A stretch of DNA of 64,000 nt, taken from positions 24,326,853 through 24,390,852 of the forward strand of contig OZ038385.1 in NCBI GenBank assembly GCA_964036045.1, given 5' to 3'. Shown one piece after another: positions 11,120 through 21,479 of the stretch (its first letter is position 1; the number at the start of each line of letters is the position of its first letter). The notes beneath the pieces were generated by a model. It made no database searches. It saw only the letters and a program-made list of their open reading frames with translations, and was not told the origin of the DNA. This DNA comes from Eutreptiella sp. 'Long Island Sound 2002' (Eukaryota > Euglenozoa > Euglenophyceae > Eutreptiales > Eutreptiaceae). The translations under genes were made by a program, and so were the position numbers.

Positions 11120-12200
11120 AATGTCGTTTTGGATTTGAAGGACAGTGGCAACTTGTCACAAAGGCAGGCCATGTTGGACCACATGCTGCAGCAATGGAGT
11201 ACAAACTAACAACCCCAAGAGAACTGCTCATTTCTTCAGAGACGGTTGGCACTTTGCTGTACCGTTGGCGGAAGGAGGGCAATTTTTTGGAGGTGCAGCG
11301 CAAACGGGGCCACAAGCAACAATTTGACGAAGCCCCTGTTGAAGCCCGAGGGGAGTGGGATCGTCAAGTTGATGCTCTCTGCAGTCAAGGGGAGTCTGTG
11401 ACCGGCGTGTGTCTGCCGTCGTTGCCAGGGCTGTCCTCTCAGTGCAAGCACCGTCATTATTGCCTCGCAACGCCGGACAATTTTCTGTAGGTCCACGGAC
11501 AGGGTGCCGAATTTTGTCCCGTACTGACCGGTCATTGCGCAAGGGGACATCTAACAAGATTTTGCCTGCCGTTGAGGACTTGGAAGCTGCCAGAGATCAA
11601 TTTTATTGGGCGCTGCAGGACGCGGTTGAAGCAATCGGATCACCCCACCAGAACTAGTCATTAATTTCGATCAAATGTTTGAGAAATATCATCCCACCCG
11701 TGGTCTCACGTGGGAGAAGAAGGATACCCGTCATGTGCAGCTTAAAAGTACCAAGGATGGGTACACTATTTGTTTTGTTATCGGTGTTGCAGGCGTCATC
11801 GGCGCTCAATTCATATTCCATGGGAAGACCTGTGCTGTGCACCCCAGTGTTGATTCTTCTGACGTTCTCTTTTACAACCACAATCCTGAAAACCATTGGA
11901 GCAATGAGAAGACCACAATCACGTTTTGGAAAAAAATAATCATACCTTATATTAACCGCACTCGTGCACACGTGGATGATCAAACTGCTGCTTTGAGCGG
12001 GTTGGGTAATGTGTGCCCTAGGGTACGACAACATCACCTCCCACACCCTGGACACCGATGCTTTGCTTCCAGCCCCGGAAGCGGATTTGGTCCCCTGTGC
12101 TGAATGTTCAGAGCTTTCTCCACCACCGCAGTGTGTTGTATGCAGCAAGCATTTGTGTTCCGATTGTCTCGCTAATCACACAGTCCAATGCCATTAAAAC
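11120..12200 (+). pseudogene. Degenerate pogo/Tigger-like DDE transposase
   Basis: Three frames together read as a Tc1/mariner-superfamily transposase of the pogo branch. About 11194-11400 gives an HTH-like segment with LLYRWRKEGNFLEVQ, typical of the DNA-binding half. About 11570-11640 gives a helical spacer. In a further frame from about 11640 the sequence reads ITPPELVINFDQMF, containing the first catalytic Asp (NFDQ), then a strand, a conserved W, and HVDDQTAA, which matches the second Asp position. A Cys-rich tail follows at 12090-12190 (CAEC, CVVC, CSDC), a possible B-box-like finger. The frameshifts show the copy is inactive. Transposases of this group cut and paste DNA at short terminal repeats. 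Confidence 0.6.
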
Positions 12201-12269
12201 CTGTACTGGGGTCATCAGTTGGAATCCGTGGCGGCTTTTTCGTGCTCCGTGTAGTGTCCTTGTGGGTGG

Positions 12270-12314
12270 CCATAATTAGAAACGCCATAATTAAGAACAC
12301 CATAATTCAAAACG
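12270..12314 (+). repeat. Right array of 15-bp CCATAATT repeats
   Basis: Three consecutive units at 12270, 12285 and 12300 (CCATAATTAGAAACG and variants), in the same orientation as the left array at 10960. Classical DNA transposons have inverted, not direct, ends, so this arrangement is unusual. Confidence 0.7.
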
Positions 12315-12364
12315 CTAAGGGCCATTTTTTAAATGCGGCAACAACAGTACCCCCCAAATTGCCC

Positions 12365-12460
12365 CACGTGGACCCCCCCCCCCCCCGCCAAAAGCCCCCC
12401 CCAAACCCCCCCCTCCACCCTATCGCCCCTCCCAGAACCCACCCTCCCCCCCCCCAAGCT
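12365..12460. repeat. C-rich homopolymer tract
   Basis: Runs of 8-14 C (for example at 12367-12380 and 12446-12455) with few interruptions. Open frames through it give Pro-rich sequence and are not evidence of a gene. Confidence 0.8.
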
Positions 12461-12799
12461 AACAGGGGGAGCATCCGGGGAACCAGCGCCACGTGGAATG
12501 GGACCATACACCTCAAGCAGCTCAGAAGGTGAGGGCATAAGGACAGGACACACACACCAAGGAGGTTTGTTGAATGAACTGTGTGCAGCGGACACACTGT
12601 CCTTCAGCACGGATGTGAGCGACACAAGGCGGCAGCGCAAGAAGCGAAAGCTCAGGAAAAGCAGGAACCCAGGACAGGGTCGGTAATGACAGAACCTGTA
12701 GCCCCTGCATTCTGGTGCGGAGATGTCACATGTTTCAAGCTCAACAATGCATGCATGTCTGAAATCTGCGTTGTGACGCAGAGCTTTTCGTCACAAGAG

Positions 12800-12872
12800 C
12801 CGCGTCCTGTCGCGGCGTGCAGCAGCACACAGAAGCGACCACAAAGCGGCTGAACTCCGCGTCCTGTCGCGG
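12800..12872. repeat. Duplicated 16-bp hairpin CCGCGTCCTGTCGCGG
   Basis: The same 16-mer with a perfect 5-bp stem (CCGCG/CGCGG) occurs at 12800-12815 and 12857-12872. It lies just upstream of the hypothetical ORF at 12890. Confidence 0.7.
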
Positions 12873-12889
12873 AAGAGCATCCGGGCGTA

Positions 12890-13531
12890 ATGCCGCCGGG
12901 AAGGACATGGCAGGAGAAGGGACCACGTCAGCAACGGCATGGCCCTTACACACACATCCAGCCAGCCCCAAAGAAGGCCAAGCCTCAGCAAGAACGCCAG
13001 CGTTTCAAGGTGCAAGCACTGAGCCAGCTAGACGCCATCGCGAATGAAGGACTGAGAGCAGTCGAAGCAGAGCTGACCACAATGGCCTGGGCCCGCAATC
13101 AGCAGATCTGGCTCCGACTGGGCCAACCACACAGCACCACGATGCACTGTGAGATTGTGGACAATCATGGGGAACCATTGCTGATGAGCAATCAGGAGCT
13201 CTACTCGGTGATGGTCCAGATCAACTCGACCCTGAAGACTCAGGCTCTGGCGAACATGCAGGTCCAGTGGCGACCCAAAAGTGCAGGCAAGTGGCATCCG
13301 TTCCAGTGGGAGGCGATCCTCCACTGTCCGACGGCAGAGGGACACAGAGCGGTGCCCTCCTCAGTGAGCAGAACTGGAGACTGCATGCATGTGTGGGTGG
13401 CGGGCCGAGCGGACCTCTTGAGGCTGTTCCAGAGAACGCTCTTTAGGCAGGCGGACCCGGTACCCGGGGACGCTGTGCGATTCCTCTACACGCTGCTGAG
13501 CACACCCCCATGCGAAAGGAGATATGCATGA
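12890..13531 (+). CDS. Hypothetical protein, 213 aa
   Basis: The start ATG is at 12890. The N-terminal 40 residues are basic and Gln/Pro-rich, followed by a helical stretch and then a mixed alpha/beta-like region with several Trp residues (about 66-160). The composition is protein-like and the frame is clean over 640 bases in a region where most frames are broken. No family is recognised. It precedes the LINE and could be an ORF1-like product of another retroelement, but nothing in the sequence proves that. Confidence 0.4.
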   Translation: MPPGRTWQEKGPRQQRHGPYTHIQPAPKKAKPQQERQRFKVQALSQLDAIANEGLRAVEAELTTMAWARNQQIWLRLGQPHSTTMHCEIVDNHGEPLLMSNQELYSVMVQINSTLKTQALANMQVQWRPKSAGKWHPFQWEAILHCPTAEGHRAVPSSVSRTGDCMHVWVAGRADLLRLFQRTLFRQADPVPGDAVRFLYTLLSTPPCERRYA

Positions 13532-13589
13532 CAGGGGATGACACGCAGGGGGGAGTAGGACAGATTGGAGCAAGTGATGTAGATAACCA

Positions 13590-13660
13590 ATCGTCATAGC
13601 CCAGTGGATTAACCGCACCTCTTCTGTCCTGTAGAGGATGGTTCGAACCCCGGGGGGGAT
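13590..13660 (+). tRNA. tRNA-like sequence with A and B boxes
   Basis: TAGCCCAGTGGATTAA matches an A box and GGTTCGAACCCC a B box, 35 bases apart, with a CCTCT...AGAGG stem between them. The loop of that stem is too long for an anticodon loop and no good acceptor stem is visible. I read it as the promoter head of a tRNA-derived SINE. GA and GT microsatellites follow at once. Confidence 0.35.
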
Positions 13661-13693
13661 AGAGATACACCGAACGTCCCGAAAACCCCTTTT

Positions 13694-13696
<3 letters not shown>

Positions 13697-13760
<64 letters not shown>

Positions 13761-13910
13761 ACGCAGTGGGAAAGGAACGGAGAGGAGAGAGAGAGAGCGA
13801 GTGGAGCAATGGAAAAGGAACGGAGAGAAGGAGAGCGAGAGAGAGGGCAGGAGAGAGGGCATGAGAGAGTGAGAGGGAGAGAGTGGGAGAGAGACCCACA
13901 GAGCAAGAGT
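13697..13910. repeat. GA then GT microsatellite with GAGA-rich tail
   Basis: About 13 GA units (13697-13723) change directly into about 17 GT units (to 13757), followed by an interrupted GAGA/GGAGA purine tract to about 13910. Confidence 0.9.
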
Positions 13911-14410
13911 CGGGGGCTAACCGGCGCAAAGGTAGGGTGGTGGGTTCGAGCTGACCAGGGTGTATCGGACGCCATGGCAGCACAGAGCAGTTTAAAGGTG
14001 AAATAACAGGGCGCCATTGCGCCCCTGGAGCACAGGCACGACACGTCGTCACGTGTTGACAAGCCGAAGCATGACAAGGGCCGCGAGAATGCGGCCCATG
14101 TGAGGGTGTTGGATGCGAGTGGACATGAAAATGTGGGCAGCTTGTGCACGCATGGTGTGGTGCTGAAAAGGTATGCGCCACACACAGTACAGCAATGATC
14201 TGTTGAGGTGTCCGGCAGCTCGAACTTTTGTTGAAATGTTGAGACGCCTTTGCGCCACCAAAGGCGCCTTTGCGCCCCCGAGGTTCGGGTACGACACGTC
14301 CTCACATGCCAAAGAGCAAGTGCATGACAGGGGCACGACCTGCAGGGCAAGGGTTAGAGACTAACCGGCACTGTGGGAGGGTGGTGGGTGCGAGCTGACC
14401 TCAGTGTCCA
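13911..14410 (+). repeat. Two diverged copies of a ~250-440 bp repeat
   Basis: GGCTAACCGGCGCAAAGG followed by GGTGGTGGGTTCGAGCTGACC at 13914-13960 recurs in diverged form at 14357-14400 (GACTAACCGGCACTGTGG, then GGTGGTGGGTGCGAGCTGACC). Within this interval TGCGCCCC...ACGACACGTCGTCACGTG at about 14018-14057 recurs at about 14270-14310. The GGTTCGAGCTGACC core looks like a degraded B box, consistent with a SINE family. Confidence 0.5.
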
Positions 14411-14944
14411 GAGACCAAAGCCAAAGCACAGTCAGCAACCACCTTGTGTGGTACAGAACTGGTCTGCGCTGCAGTGCAGCAAGAAAAACACTGAACAATG
14501 TGGTTATGACCATGCACCTGTGACACAGGGGCGTATGCGAGCCCAGTTTCCGTTGCCTCATGGCCCCCCAAGGGCATCCGGCCAACGGTTAGTTGGGGGG
14601 GTAATTGGCATCCAAAACCCAAGAGCCCCCCCCCCTCCCCCAGGTGGCAGGGTATGCCAGTGGGGAACGAGGATGCCCACCACTACCACCTGTCAAAAAT
14701 ACCTCCATGCTTTGCACATTCCCCACGCCCACATGCGTTGTACGCCAATGCAACCGTTGGTACAAAGGAAGGTTCAATCAAAGTAGACACAGGGAGCACT
14801 GGCTTACTCATCTGTACGGCACAGACTCTCCTTGACCCCTCTTTGTCTGTATTCTTGGGTCATATATCTTCTTTCACCAGCTGAATATGTCAAACACAAT
14901 GTCAGAGGCAATGCGCATCAAGTCCGCCCAAAACAAGGGATTCG

Positions 14945-15622
14945 TTGTGCTTTCCACATCAGAATAGTTTTGATCAGGAAAGTCCTCGACTGTACGCACC
15001 TTCCACTCCCCTCTTTCAACCGGAACCATTGCCCCCTTGTATCCAGACGTTTTCCCACAATTATTACAACCTCGTGCTGTGGATTCCGCTGGCGATCCTC
15101 CTGTGGCTCGGTAACATAGCTTTACACTTGGACGCATCGAGAATCAGAAGGGAAATGTTGTGGTCACAAGATGAGGTGGCCATAAGTAAGAAGAGCCAGG
15201 AGCAGGCAGACAGCGTGCTCAACCACGTGCTGAAGAACATCATGGTGGACGTCTCAAACTGCATCGAAATGCACAAGGAAGGTAGCGCGCCCGACGACAT
15301 GCTGGAAGAAGCCGAGGCCCTTCTGTTTCGGGGGAAATGGTGGTGCCGCATGCGTGAAGCGATTCTGAACATCGCTGCGGGAAGGTCCCACTGCGCGCCT
15401 GACCCCTGTCCTGCCCCACAACACATGACATTGCCCGCCCCAACCCCATACCGCTGCTTGCATCCTCCAGCCGCTGTCCCCCCCCCCCCCGGCCCTAGCT
15501 TTTACCGCCCCCTCAGACCGCAGACCCCCCCCTCCCAGTCCTCATGTTCACGCATGATGGCTTTGGACATTGACAGCGTTAGAGGTAAACGGCCACGCAA
15601 TGGTAACGATGACAACTTCTAA
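14945..15622 (+). CDS. LINE ORF1-like protein, 225 aa
   Basis: It opens with a Pro/Phe-rich segment, then a hydrophobic helix (about residues 44-62), a charged helical region (about 65-135) and a Pro-rich tail ending in a basic RGKRPRNGN. It ends 52 bases inside the upstream end of the ORF2 frame. ORF1 proteins of LINEs usually bind nucleic acid and help assemble the RNP. Only the position and the basic, coiled character support that role here, since no RRM or CCHC knuckle is visible. The true start is uncertain. Confidence 0.45.
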   Translation: MCFPHQNSFDQESPRLYAPSTPLFQPEPLPPCIQTFSHNYYNLVLWIPLAILLWLGNIALHLDASRIRREMLWSQDEVAISKKSQEQADSVLNHVLKNIMVDVSNCIEMHKEGSAPDDMLEEAEALLFRGKWWCRMREAILNIAAGRSHCAPDPCPAPQHMTLPAPTPYRCLHPPAAVPPPPGPSFYRPLRPQTPPSQSSCSRMMALDIDSVRGKRPRNGNDDNF

Positions 15623-16652
15623 TGACACAACACAACCACAAATGTTCCCGTTGGGCAGCGACCTCACAGTCGCCACCATCAATGTCAACGGAGCACACGC
15701 CGACCAGCAGGACGGCTCACGCATCGTTCCCAAGGTTAAAGTGGTGCTGCGCCACATGAAAGAATTGCAGGTGCAGATCTTCGCGATGCAAGAACCGCAC
15801 CTACAAATGGGATCAGCGCAATTGGAGGCCCGTTCCACCAGCCTCACAGACCTTGCTAAACAGCATGGCTATGGCTGTAGGGCCCAGCTCTCCCCCCCCC
15901 TCACCAGGGGGGGGGTGGCACTATTTTGGCAAAAAGACTGGACGGAGGTCGCATCGGCCTCCATCTCCCCACGCCTGCTCCTGACCAACTTGCTGAGCCC
16001 AGAAGGCCTCGTGTATACGGTGGTCTCGGCCCATTTCAGTGACAAGCCAGACAAAAGAAAATCACAATGGTTACGGTTGAAAGAAGCAATGACAGTCTTC
16101 CCCTTCTCACAACACACACTACTCCTCGCAGACCACAACTCGGTCATCACTCCGGGTGATGACTGTGAATATATTTCTGAGCACGACAACCTCCCCCCCG
16201 CAGCCCGAGCACGAGCTGAGGAACTCAGCACCCTCTCAGCACTAAGTCTGTGTGACACGTGGCAAGAAGTCTATGGCCCGGCTATGGACCACGACGACCC
16301 GCGAAGACCCAAAGGGTGGACGTGGGGATTCCACACAGAGCAGGACGAAACCCCCCATCGCAGAAGGATAGACAAAATCCATGTATCCAGGCACATGTCA
16401 GCCTCGATCGTACGATGCTACGCGAAAAAAATTGGCAGTGGGGACCACCGGGCGGTGGTATCGACCCTGGCCCCCCCCACCCCCACGACGGTCCAGCCCA
16501 GGCAAAGAATCCCCACATCCTTCCTACAGTGCGAGGACACCACAGCGGGACTTGCCAGCGACTCAGGGGGCTCACGGCACAAGGAAATGAGTGGTGGACA
16601 CAGGCACTCCGCACTATCAGAACCACAGCGTACACTTTCGAAAAACAAGTGA
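15570..16652 (+). CDS. LINE ORF2, endonuclease domain (APE/EEP type)
   Basis: The first 300 residues read as an exonuclease-endonuclease-phosphatase domain. They contain TINVNGAH near the start (Asn of the active site), a FAMQEPHL motif with the metal-binding Glu, and a LLLADHNSV segment corresponding to the usual GDFN, with Asp. A GSGDHRAVV motif near residue 295 is the terminal SDH-like catalytic motif. The enzyme nicks target DNA for target-primed reverse transcription. The frame is lost at about 16,570-16,590, after which coherent protein resumes in another frame. Coherent homology appears to start around the Met near 15,600-15,610. Confidence 0.75.
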   Translation: MTALEVNGHAMVTMTTSNDTTQPQMFPLGSDLTVATINVNGAHADQQDGSRIVPKVKVVLRHMKELQVQIFAMQEPHLQMGSAQLEARSTSLTDLAKQHGYGCRAQLSPPLTRGGVALFWQKDWTEVASASISPRLLLTNLLSPEGLVYTVVSAHFSDKPDKRKSQWLRLKEAMTVFPFSQHTLLLADHNSVITPGDDCEYISEHDNLPPAARARAEELSTLSALSLCDTWQEVYGPAMDHDDPRRPKGWTWGFHTEQDETPHRRRIDKIHVSRHMSASIVRCYAKKIGSGDHRAVVSTLAPPTPTTVQPRQRIPTSFLQCEDTTAGLASDSGGSRHKEMSGGHRHSALSEPQRTLSKNK

Positions 16653-18680
16653 ACCCCAAGGGATTGAGTGAGGTCACAGCCATGATGCAGGCAAGCACCA
16701 TCGATTACACCCCCCCCCGAGGCGGCACACTTTTTGCAGCAACAGGGACTGACGCTAGCCACGCCACGACAGGCATATGCGATGCTCGCAGCACAGGCGG
16801 AACAGGCCACCCAGCACAAGACGGAAGGGATTGTGCTTTCCAAACTACGGTCAGCACTCAACACACAGCCGGAGAAACCTCAGAGCAAACAACAACGGCG
16901 GATAGAAATTGCACATCTCACCAGGGAGCTGCAAAGCAAGCGGAAGCTGACTGCCCTCCGCAACAAGGCAGGGCGCACGTTCAATGAACCTATGCAGATT
17001 GCGGAGGAACTGAAACAGTTCTGGTCCGGGGTTATGGCCAAAGGGGAACACACCGTCGAGGAGTGCGCCCAGTTTTTGCGGTCGCTCCCCCTACGCCCAC
17101 AGCTAAAAGCAACTGCAACCCTGCTCCTTAAGCCACTCACACAGGAACTGGTGCTAACAGCACTGGAAAAAATGAAACCAGGGTCGGCCCCTGGCCTGGA
17201 CGGAGTCACGGCAGAAATTCTGATGGCCCTCCCCGGGGCACTGGTGCCCAAAATGACGGAACAAATTGCACTTTTCCTCACTACAGGGAAAATCACAGAG
17301 GAGTGGGCACTCGCTATCCTGAACCCAATCCCTAAGCAAAAGGGCTCCATTTCGGTCACTCAGCTCCGCCCATTGTGCTTGCAAAGTGTGCTGTTCAAAT
17401 GGGTTTCAATGTCCTTATACCCCATGCTGCAGGACCTGCTCTTGTATGCCAACCCCCCCCCGCCCCGAGCAAAAAGGCTTCATGAAAGGGCGATTCATTT
17501 TTGAGCACATCTGGGAGGCGCGGGCAGCTTGGACCGCGATGGATTATGGACTTTTTCTTTCTATCGATTTCTCCAAAGCGTTTGATTCTGTCCATCACAA
17601 TTATTTTATAGCCTTCTTCACCCACCTGGGCCTCCCCCCACAGATGATCGCGCTCATCATGAACATGCTGACATCCCCTTTTGTCTTTGGAGTGGGCAAA
17701 GGCGTAGTGCGCGAAGTGCAAGTCACACCAGAATCAGGGGTCCGACAGGGGGGCCCACTCTCCCCAGCATTGTTCGCCATGGTCTGCTCGGTGCTGGTCC
17801 CCATGCTCCAGGCAGTGTCCCCTAGCATAAGAGTCCTGTTTTACGCTGATGATCTACTGCTGTACATCCCCATCTCCCCAGCTCTGAGCTGCCCCCTCAT
17901 ACCAGACATCATGTACACGCTACGGCGGTACGCTAAGTTTGTAGGATTGAGGATCAACTTGGATAAATCGGCCTTTTTGTTGCGTGGCTTCTGGACGGAC
18001 CGGCAGAAAACCAAACTCGAAAGCACAGGCATTCCGGTGCAAAGCAAGGTGAAGTATCTGGGGAACCTATTTGGGGACGTCACCCCTGATGAAGCATTTG
18101 CGCCCCATTTATCCCGTGCACTGGCGCGCGCGCAGTTCGCGGCGACCCTACCCCTTACGATGCCAGAGCGTGTACACCTGCTCAAGGAGTCGATACTCCC
18201 ATTGATGATTTACCCGGCAAGGGCCTACTTCCCCACGGAGGATGTATGCACCAAGCTGGCCAATGTGTACCGGGTGGCCCTAAGACTCAGCAGCTGGGGT
18301 CTCACCCTTCCCATACTCCAGCTCCCCCCGAAGTTGGGGGGAGCACTCCTCCCAAAACCCAGCCTCTATTTGCTGTGGCAGCACGCCACACACTTCGTGA
18401 TGTCTCGGCACGACACTAGTAAACTCTCCCCCATTTCCGCACAGCACTTCAATGGGTGGGCCAAACGTTTCGGGGTACAGGCGGAGCTGGGTGACCTCCC
18501 ATGGCTACAGCTGGGCCCCATCCCCTGGAACACCTACCCCTTTTTGGGCACCTCAGCAAAAGCCTTCTCCCTGCTACGGAAACTGGCCCCCATCCTCCCC
18601 CCCCAATACAGACCAGGCACCACGGCTGAGCTGCTGGCACTCTGTTCTCTTCAGGGACACAAATAACAACACATATTTTT
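16590..18680 (+). pseudogene. LINE ORF2, reverse transcriptase domain (frameshifted)
   Basis: After the endonuclease the protein continues in the frame +2 block to about 16710, switches frame at C9 (16710-16718), and runs through a PGLDGVTAEIL motif (RT finger) in the block 16734-17453. It switches again at C9 (17453-17461) and enters the palm. There FLSIDFSKAFDSV carries the first catalytic Asp, RQGGPLSPALF is the classical RT motif, and LFYADDLLLYI carries the Asp pair. The block runs to the C8 at 18597-18604, where another frame change occurs. All catalytic residues are present, so the copy may be young, or the runs may be sequencing errors. Confidence 0.8.
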
Positions 18681-20494
18681 CGCCAAAACTCATCAGGGCA
18701 GGGATCACACGCATTGGGCAGTGTACCACGGACCTGCAGGAGAGACTGCCGCCCACATGGGCCCCGAGGTACAAGGCACAGCTGGGACAGGCCTGGCCCC
18801 GGCCCCAGATGACACCACCACAGGAAACGTCGGCCATTTTCTAGGGAGGTTGGAATACAAAGGCCATGCTCAGGTACCTGATGCTCCAGGAACCCCCGGA
18901 CCCCCGTCAAACACCAGAAACCTGGCAGGTCTGGACCAAGCTGTCGATACCGCCCAAACACCACTCATTTATGCAGACCGCACTGTGGAAAAAACTCCCA
19001 GTAGGGACCAGACTCGCCAACTGGCTCCCTCATCACACACACTGCCTGGTGGATGGCAAACCAGAAGACATGCGACACACACTTCTGGAATGCCGGTTCC
19101 TCCCCCCCGCGTATCACATCGCTGAACGATGCATGGGGCCAGCGATATTCGAGGATACCACGGAAACAGACCCAGAGGTCCTCTTGTGGGACATGCCAGT
19201 GCTATCCCTCCAGAGCCCACTGGGACTGATCATGTGGACCGCAGTTATGGCATCCTGGAACCTGCGCAATGCAGTCAAATTTCGTGACACCCCCCCAACG
19301 TGGGATATATTCCTCACACAGTGGCTGTGCATTCTTGCGCGATGGCATGAACACCTAGCCCCCACCCTCCCCACGCCCGAAGTGCGGGACACGCATCAAG
19401 CGATCACGTCCCTCAAGGAAACAGGAAATTTGCGGCACCCCAGGCTGAACCAACCTCACCCATCCCCCCCGAGGCTCCGCAACCCGCGGCCCAAGAAGCG
19501 CAAAAAGGACGTGTATGGTCCGGCGATGGCGGAGGCACACCAGAAAGTCATTGATGAATATGTGACAGAGGGATGGGAAGCCATCTACCCCGACGGATCG
19601 TCGGAGGTCCATCCGGAGGCGGGAATGGTGGGAGGGTTGAGGGTATACTTCGGGGATCACCGGGACACGGCACAGTGCATCCCCATCACCCAGAAACAAA
19701 CGAATAACAGGGGAGAGCTCCTCGCGGCCATACACGCCATTCGCCATAGGACACCGCATAAGCGCACACTGATCTGCTCTGATTCAAAACTAGTGGTCAT
19801 GGGGGCCACGGGCAAAGCCAGCAAATGGCGGCGCCATGACTGGCAAGGCTCACGGGGGCCGGTGGGCCACGTGGACCTGTGGGAGCAACTCCTCAAGGAA
19901 ATTGAACAGGCAGGGGCAGCGGTACGCTGGCTGCATGTCCCCTCACACGTTGGCATAGTAGGCGACACACACGCGGACACACTGGCTGACATGGGCCGCC
20001 GCAAATCCCCCTTGCTCCGAGGATATGTCACCTCAGCCCGGCGCCCGCAGCAGGAGAGGCAGGCACAGGAACAGGAAGACGAGTCCGACCCGGATGAGCC
20101 ACCCATGTTTTCTCCTGAGGAGCGGACGGCCAACCCGCCTCCTCGTGGCACTCCCCCCCCCCCGACCCCCCGCAGACAGGGAGCTACTCCACTGCTGGAA
20201 GTCGAGGACTGCACCCCGGCCTCCAAGAGACCATGCCATTCGCCGAACGGCACTGACCCGACCTCAGGATGGAGGTCGCGGGCGGTCTCCCGCTCGCCAC
20301 GGGCGACACCAATGCGTGACGTCAGGCAGGAACTCTTCCCCTCGTCAGCCCCCCCCCCCCCCTCCCCAGGCAGTTGTGATGAGGCCTGGCTGGCACCCAG
20401 ATCACCGGCAACGGCCTCCACGATCACGTGCAGCACAGAAGGCTCACGGTGTGGGACACCGGACCCCAGCCGCCCTTTGTTTGGCACGCCATAA
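18680..20494 (+). pseudogene. LINE ORF2, zinc-binding and RNase H domains
   Basis: One frame from about 18605 to 20494 is broken only by a TAG at 18842-18844. Residues encoded around 19030-19100 contain a Cys, ...DMRHTLLEC, the H-x(n)-C pattern of the RT zinc-binding segment. From about 19585 comes RNase HI: YPDGSS (Asp), NNRGELLA (Glu), ICSDSKLV (Asp) and HADTLAD (Asp). All four acidic residues are intact, unlike the fragment at 7-885. The tail (20030-20494) is Pro/Arg-rich and probably disordered. Confidence 0.8.
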
Positions 20495-20717
20495 ATCACG
20501 CGACCCCACACCCCCATGGGATTAAACCCCATAGCCGACAGGCACCCCAAACAGGACAAGAGACCGGCACGGCCCACTGGTGAGAGCGGTAGTCAACAGT
20601 CGACCAGGGCGGGGGTTCGATCCCGGGAGCTGCACGCTTGCCAATATTTTGGAAAGCGCACAGGGCGAACACCAACCATTGTGGTACCGCGACTTCCCAG
20701 TACTACGACCTCACTTC

Positions 20718-21479
20718 ATGCACGGGGCCTGGCAGGGCTTGCGCCACCTCAACGACCCTCTGGGGTTGCTGCACTACAACTTGAAACCAGCCAACATCTT
20801 TGTGCACCAGGACAGCGCCACCTCGCCACCCCATGCCGTGCTCGGGGACATCGATGGGGTGGTACAACGCAACGCATGCTACGACGGGGTGCACCCAATC
20901 GGCACCATATGCTACGGCAGCCCGTTCCCCAGCTGCGACTGGCGGGGGGATGCGGTACCCATGGCGCTGTGCACGTTTCTGGTTGTGTGGAATGTGCTAC
21001 CTACCAACCCTCGAGGCTTCAAGGGGCGCCCACTACCGCACTACGACTACTGGTTCATACATTGCTACGAGCAGCTACTGGAGCAGATGCCCCACTTCTC
21101 TCTTGCCGAGTACTGGGGCTGGGTACCCCCTACCGTTCTCACACACGCATGGTCCCAGGTCCTCAGCGATCAAGGAAAACTGGGTACCCCAACGCCAATC
21201 CGTGTGTACACGCTCTTTGCAGACTATCTACGGCATATGGTACCGCCTGAGGAACTTGGGAACTTCGCCGACATGCTGCAGGCGCTCGATGACCCTCCGG
21301 AACAAGCGGCCCGCCTGTGGCCTGACAACTTTTCTCGGCCCTTCAACCACTTCGAAGACTGGCTGCGGTACGACCCCAACTCACCAAACCACGTGCAGCA
21401 GTGGCAGGGTTGGCGGCCTACAACGCACATGACAAAGCATCAATGGAAGAGTATCCTCGTCGCTCGTCACAAGCCATAG
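20718..21479 (+). CDS. Protein kinase-like C-lobe fragment
   Basis: Around residue 15 from the first in-frame ATG (20718) the sequence reads LLHYNLKPANIFV, which matches a kinase catalytic loop except that the catalytic Asp of HRD is replaced by Asn. About 20 residues later comes LGDIDG, a variant of DFG. No N-lobe is visible upstream in any frame. Sequence before 20718 includes a tRNA-like B box, so an upstream exon or a truncated insertion is likely. The remainder (Trp/Tyr/Pro-rich, 200 aa) has no kinase-like motif I can place. It is probably a pseudokinase or the last exon of one. Confidence 0.4.
   Translation: MHGAWQGLRHLNDPLGLLHYNLKPANIFVHQDSATSPPHAVLGDIDGVVQRNACYDGVHPIGTICYGSPFPSCDWRGDAVPMALCTFLVVWNVLPTNPRGFKGRPLPHYDYWFIHCYEQLLEQMPHFSLAEYWGWVPPTVLTHAWSQVLSDQGKLGTPTPIRVYTLFADYLRHMVPPEELGNFADMLQALDDPPEQAARLWPDNFSRPFNHFEDWLRYDPNSPNHVQQWQGWRPTTHMTKHQWKSILVARHKP

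Larger units (their letters stand above)
14945..20494 (+). mobile_element. Non-LTR retrotransposon (LINE) with EN, RT and RNase H
   Basis: An ORF1-like frame overlaps the beginning of a long ORF2 whose domains come in the standard order: endonuclease, reverse transcriptase with an FYADD catalytic motif, a Cys/His zinc-binding segment, and RNase H. ORF2 is split into several frames. Three breaks fall on C8-C9 homopolymers (16710-16718, 17453-17461, 18597-18604), one lies near 16,570, and one is an in-frame TAG at 18842-18844. No poly(A) tail or target-site duplication was identified, so the outer limits given are those of the coding parts only. The domain set fits LINE clades that carry a C-terminal RNase H. 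Confidence 0.85.

Noticed and set aside
13361-14350. 329-codon minus-strand frame
   Set aside because: It crosses the GA/GT microsatellite and SINE-like copies, with Leu/Ser/His runs that come from the simple repeats.
20581-20640. tRNA gene at the GGTTCGATCCCGG sequence
   Set aside because: Only a B-box-like core is present. The T stem pairs at just two positions, and no A box or anticodon arm can be folded.
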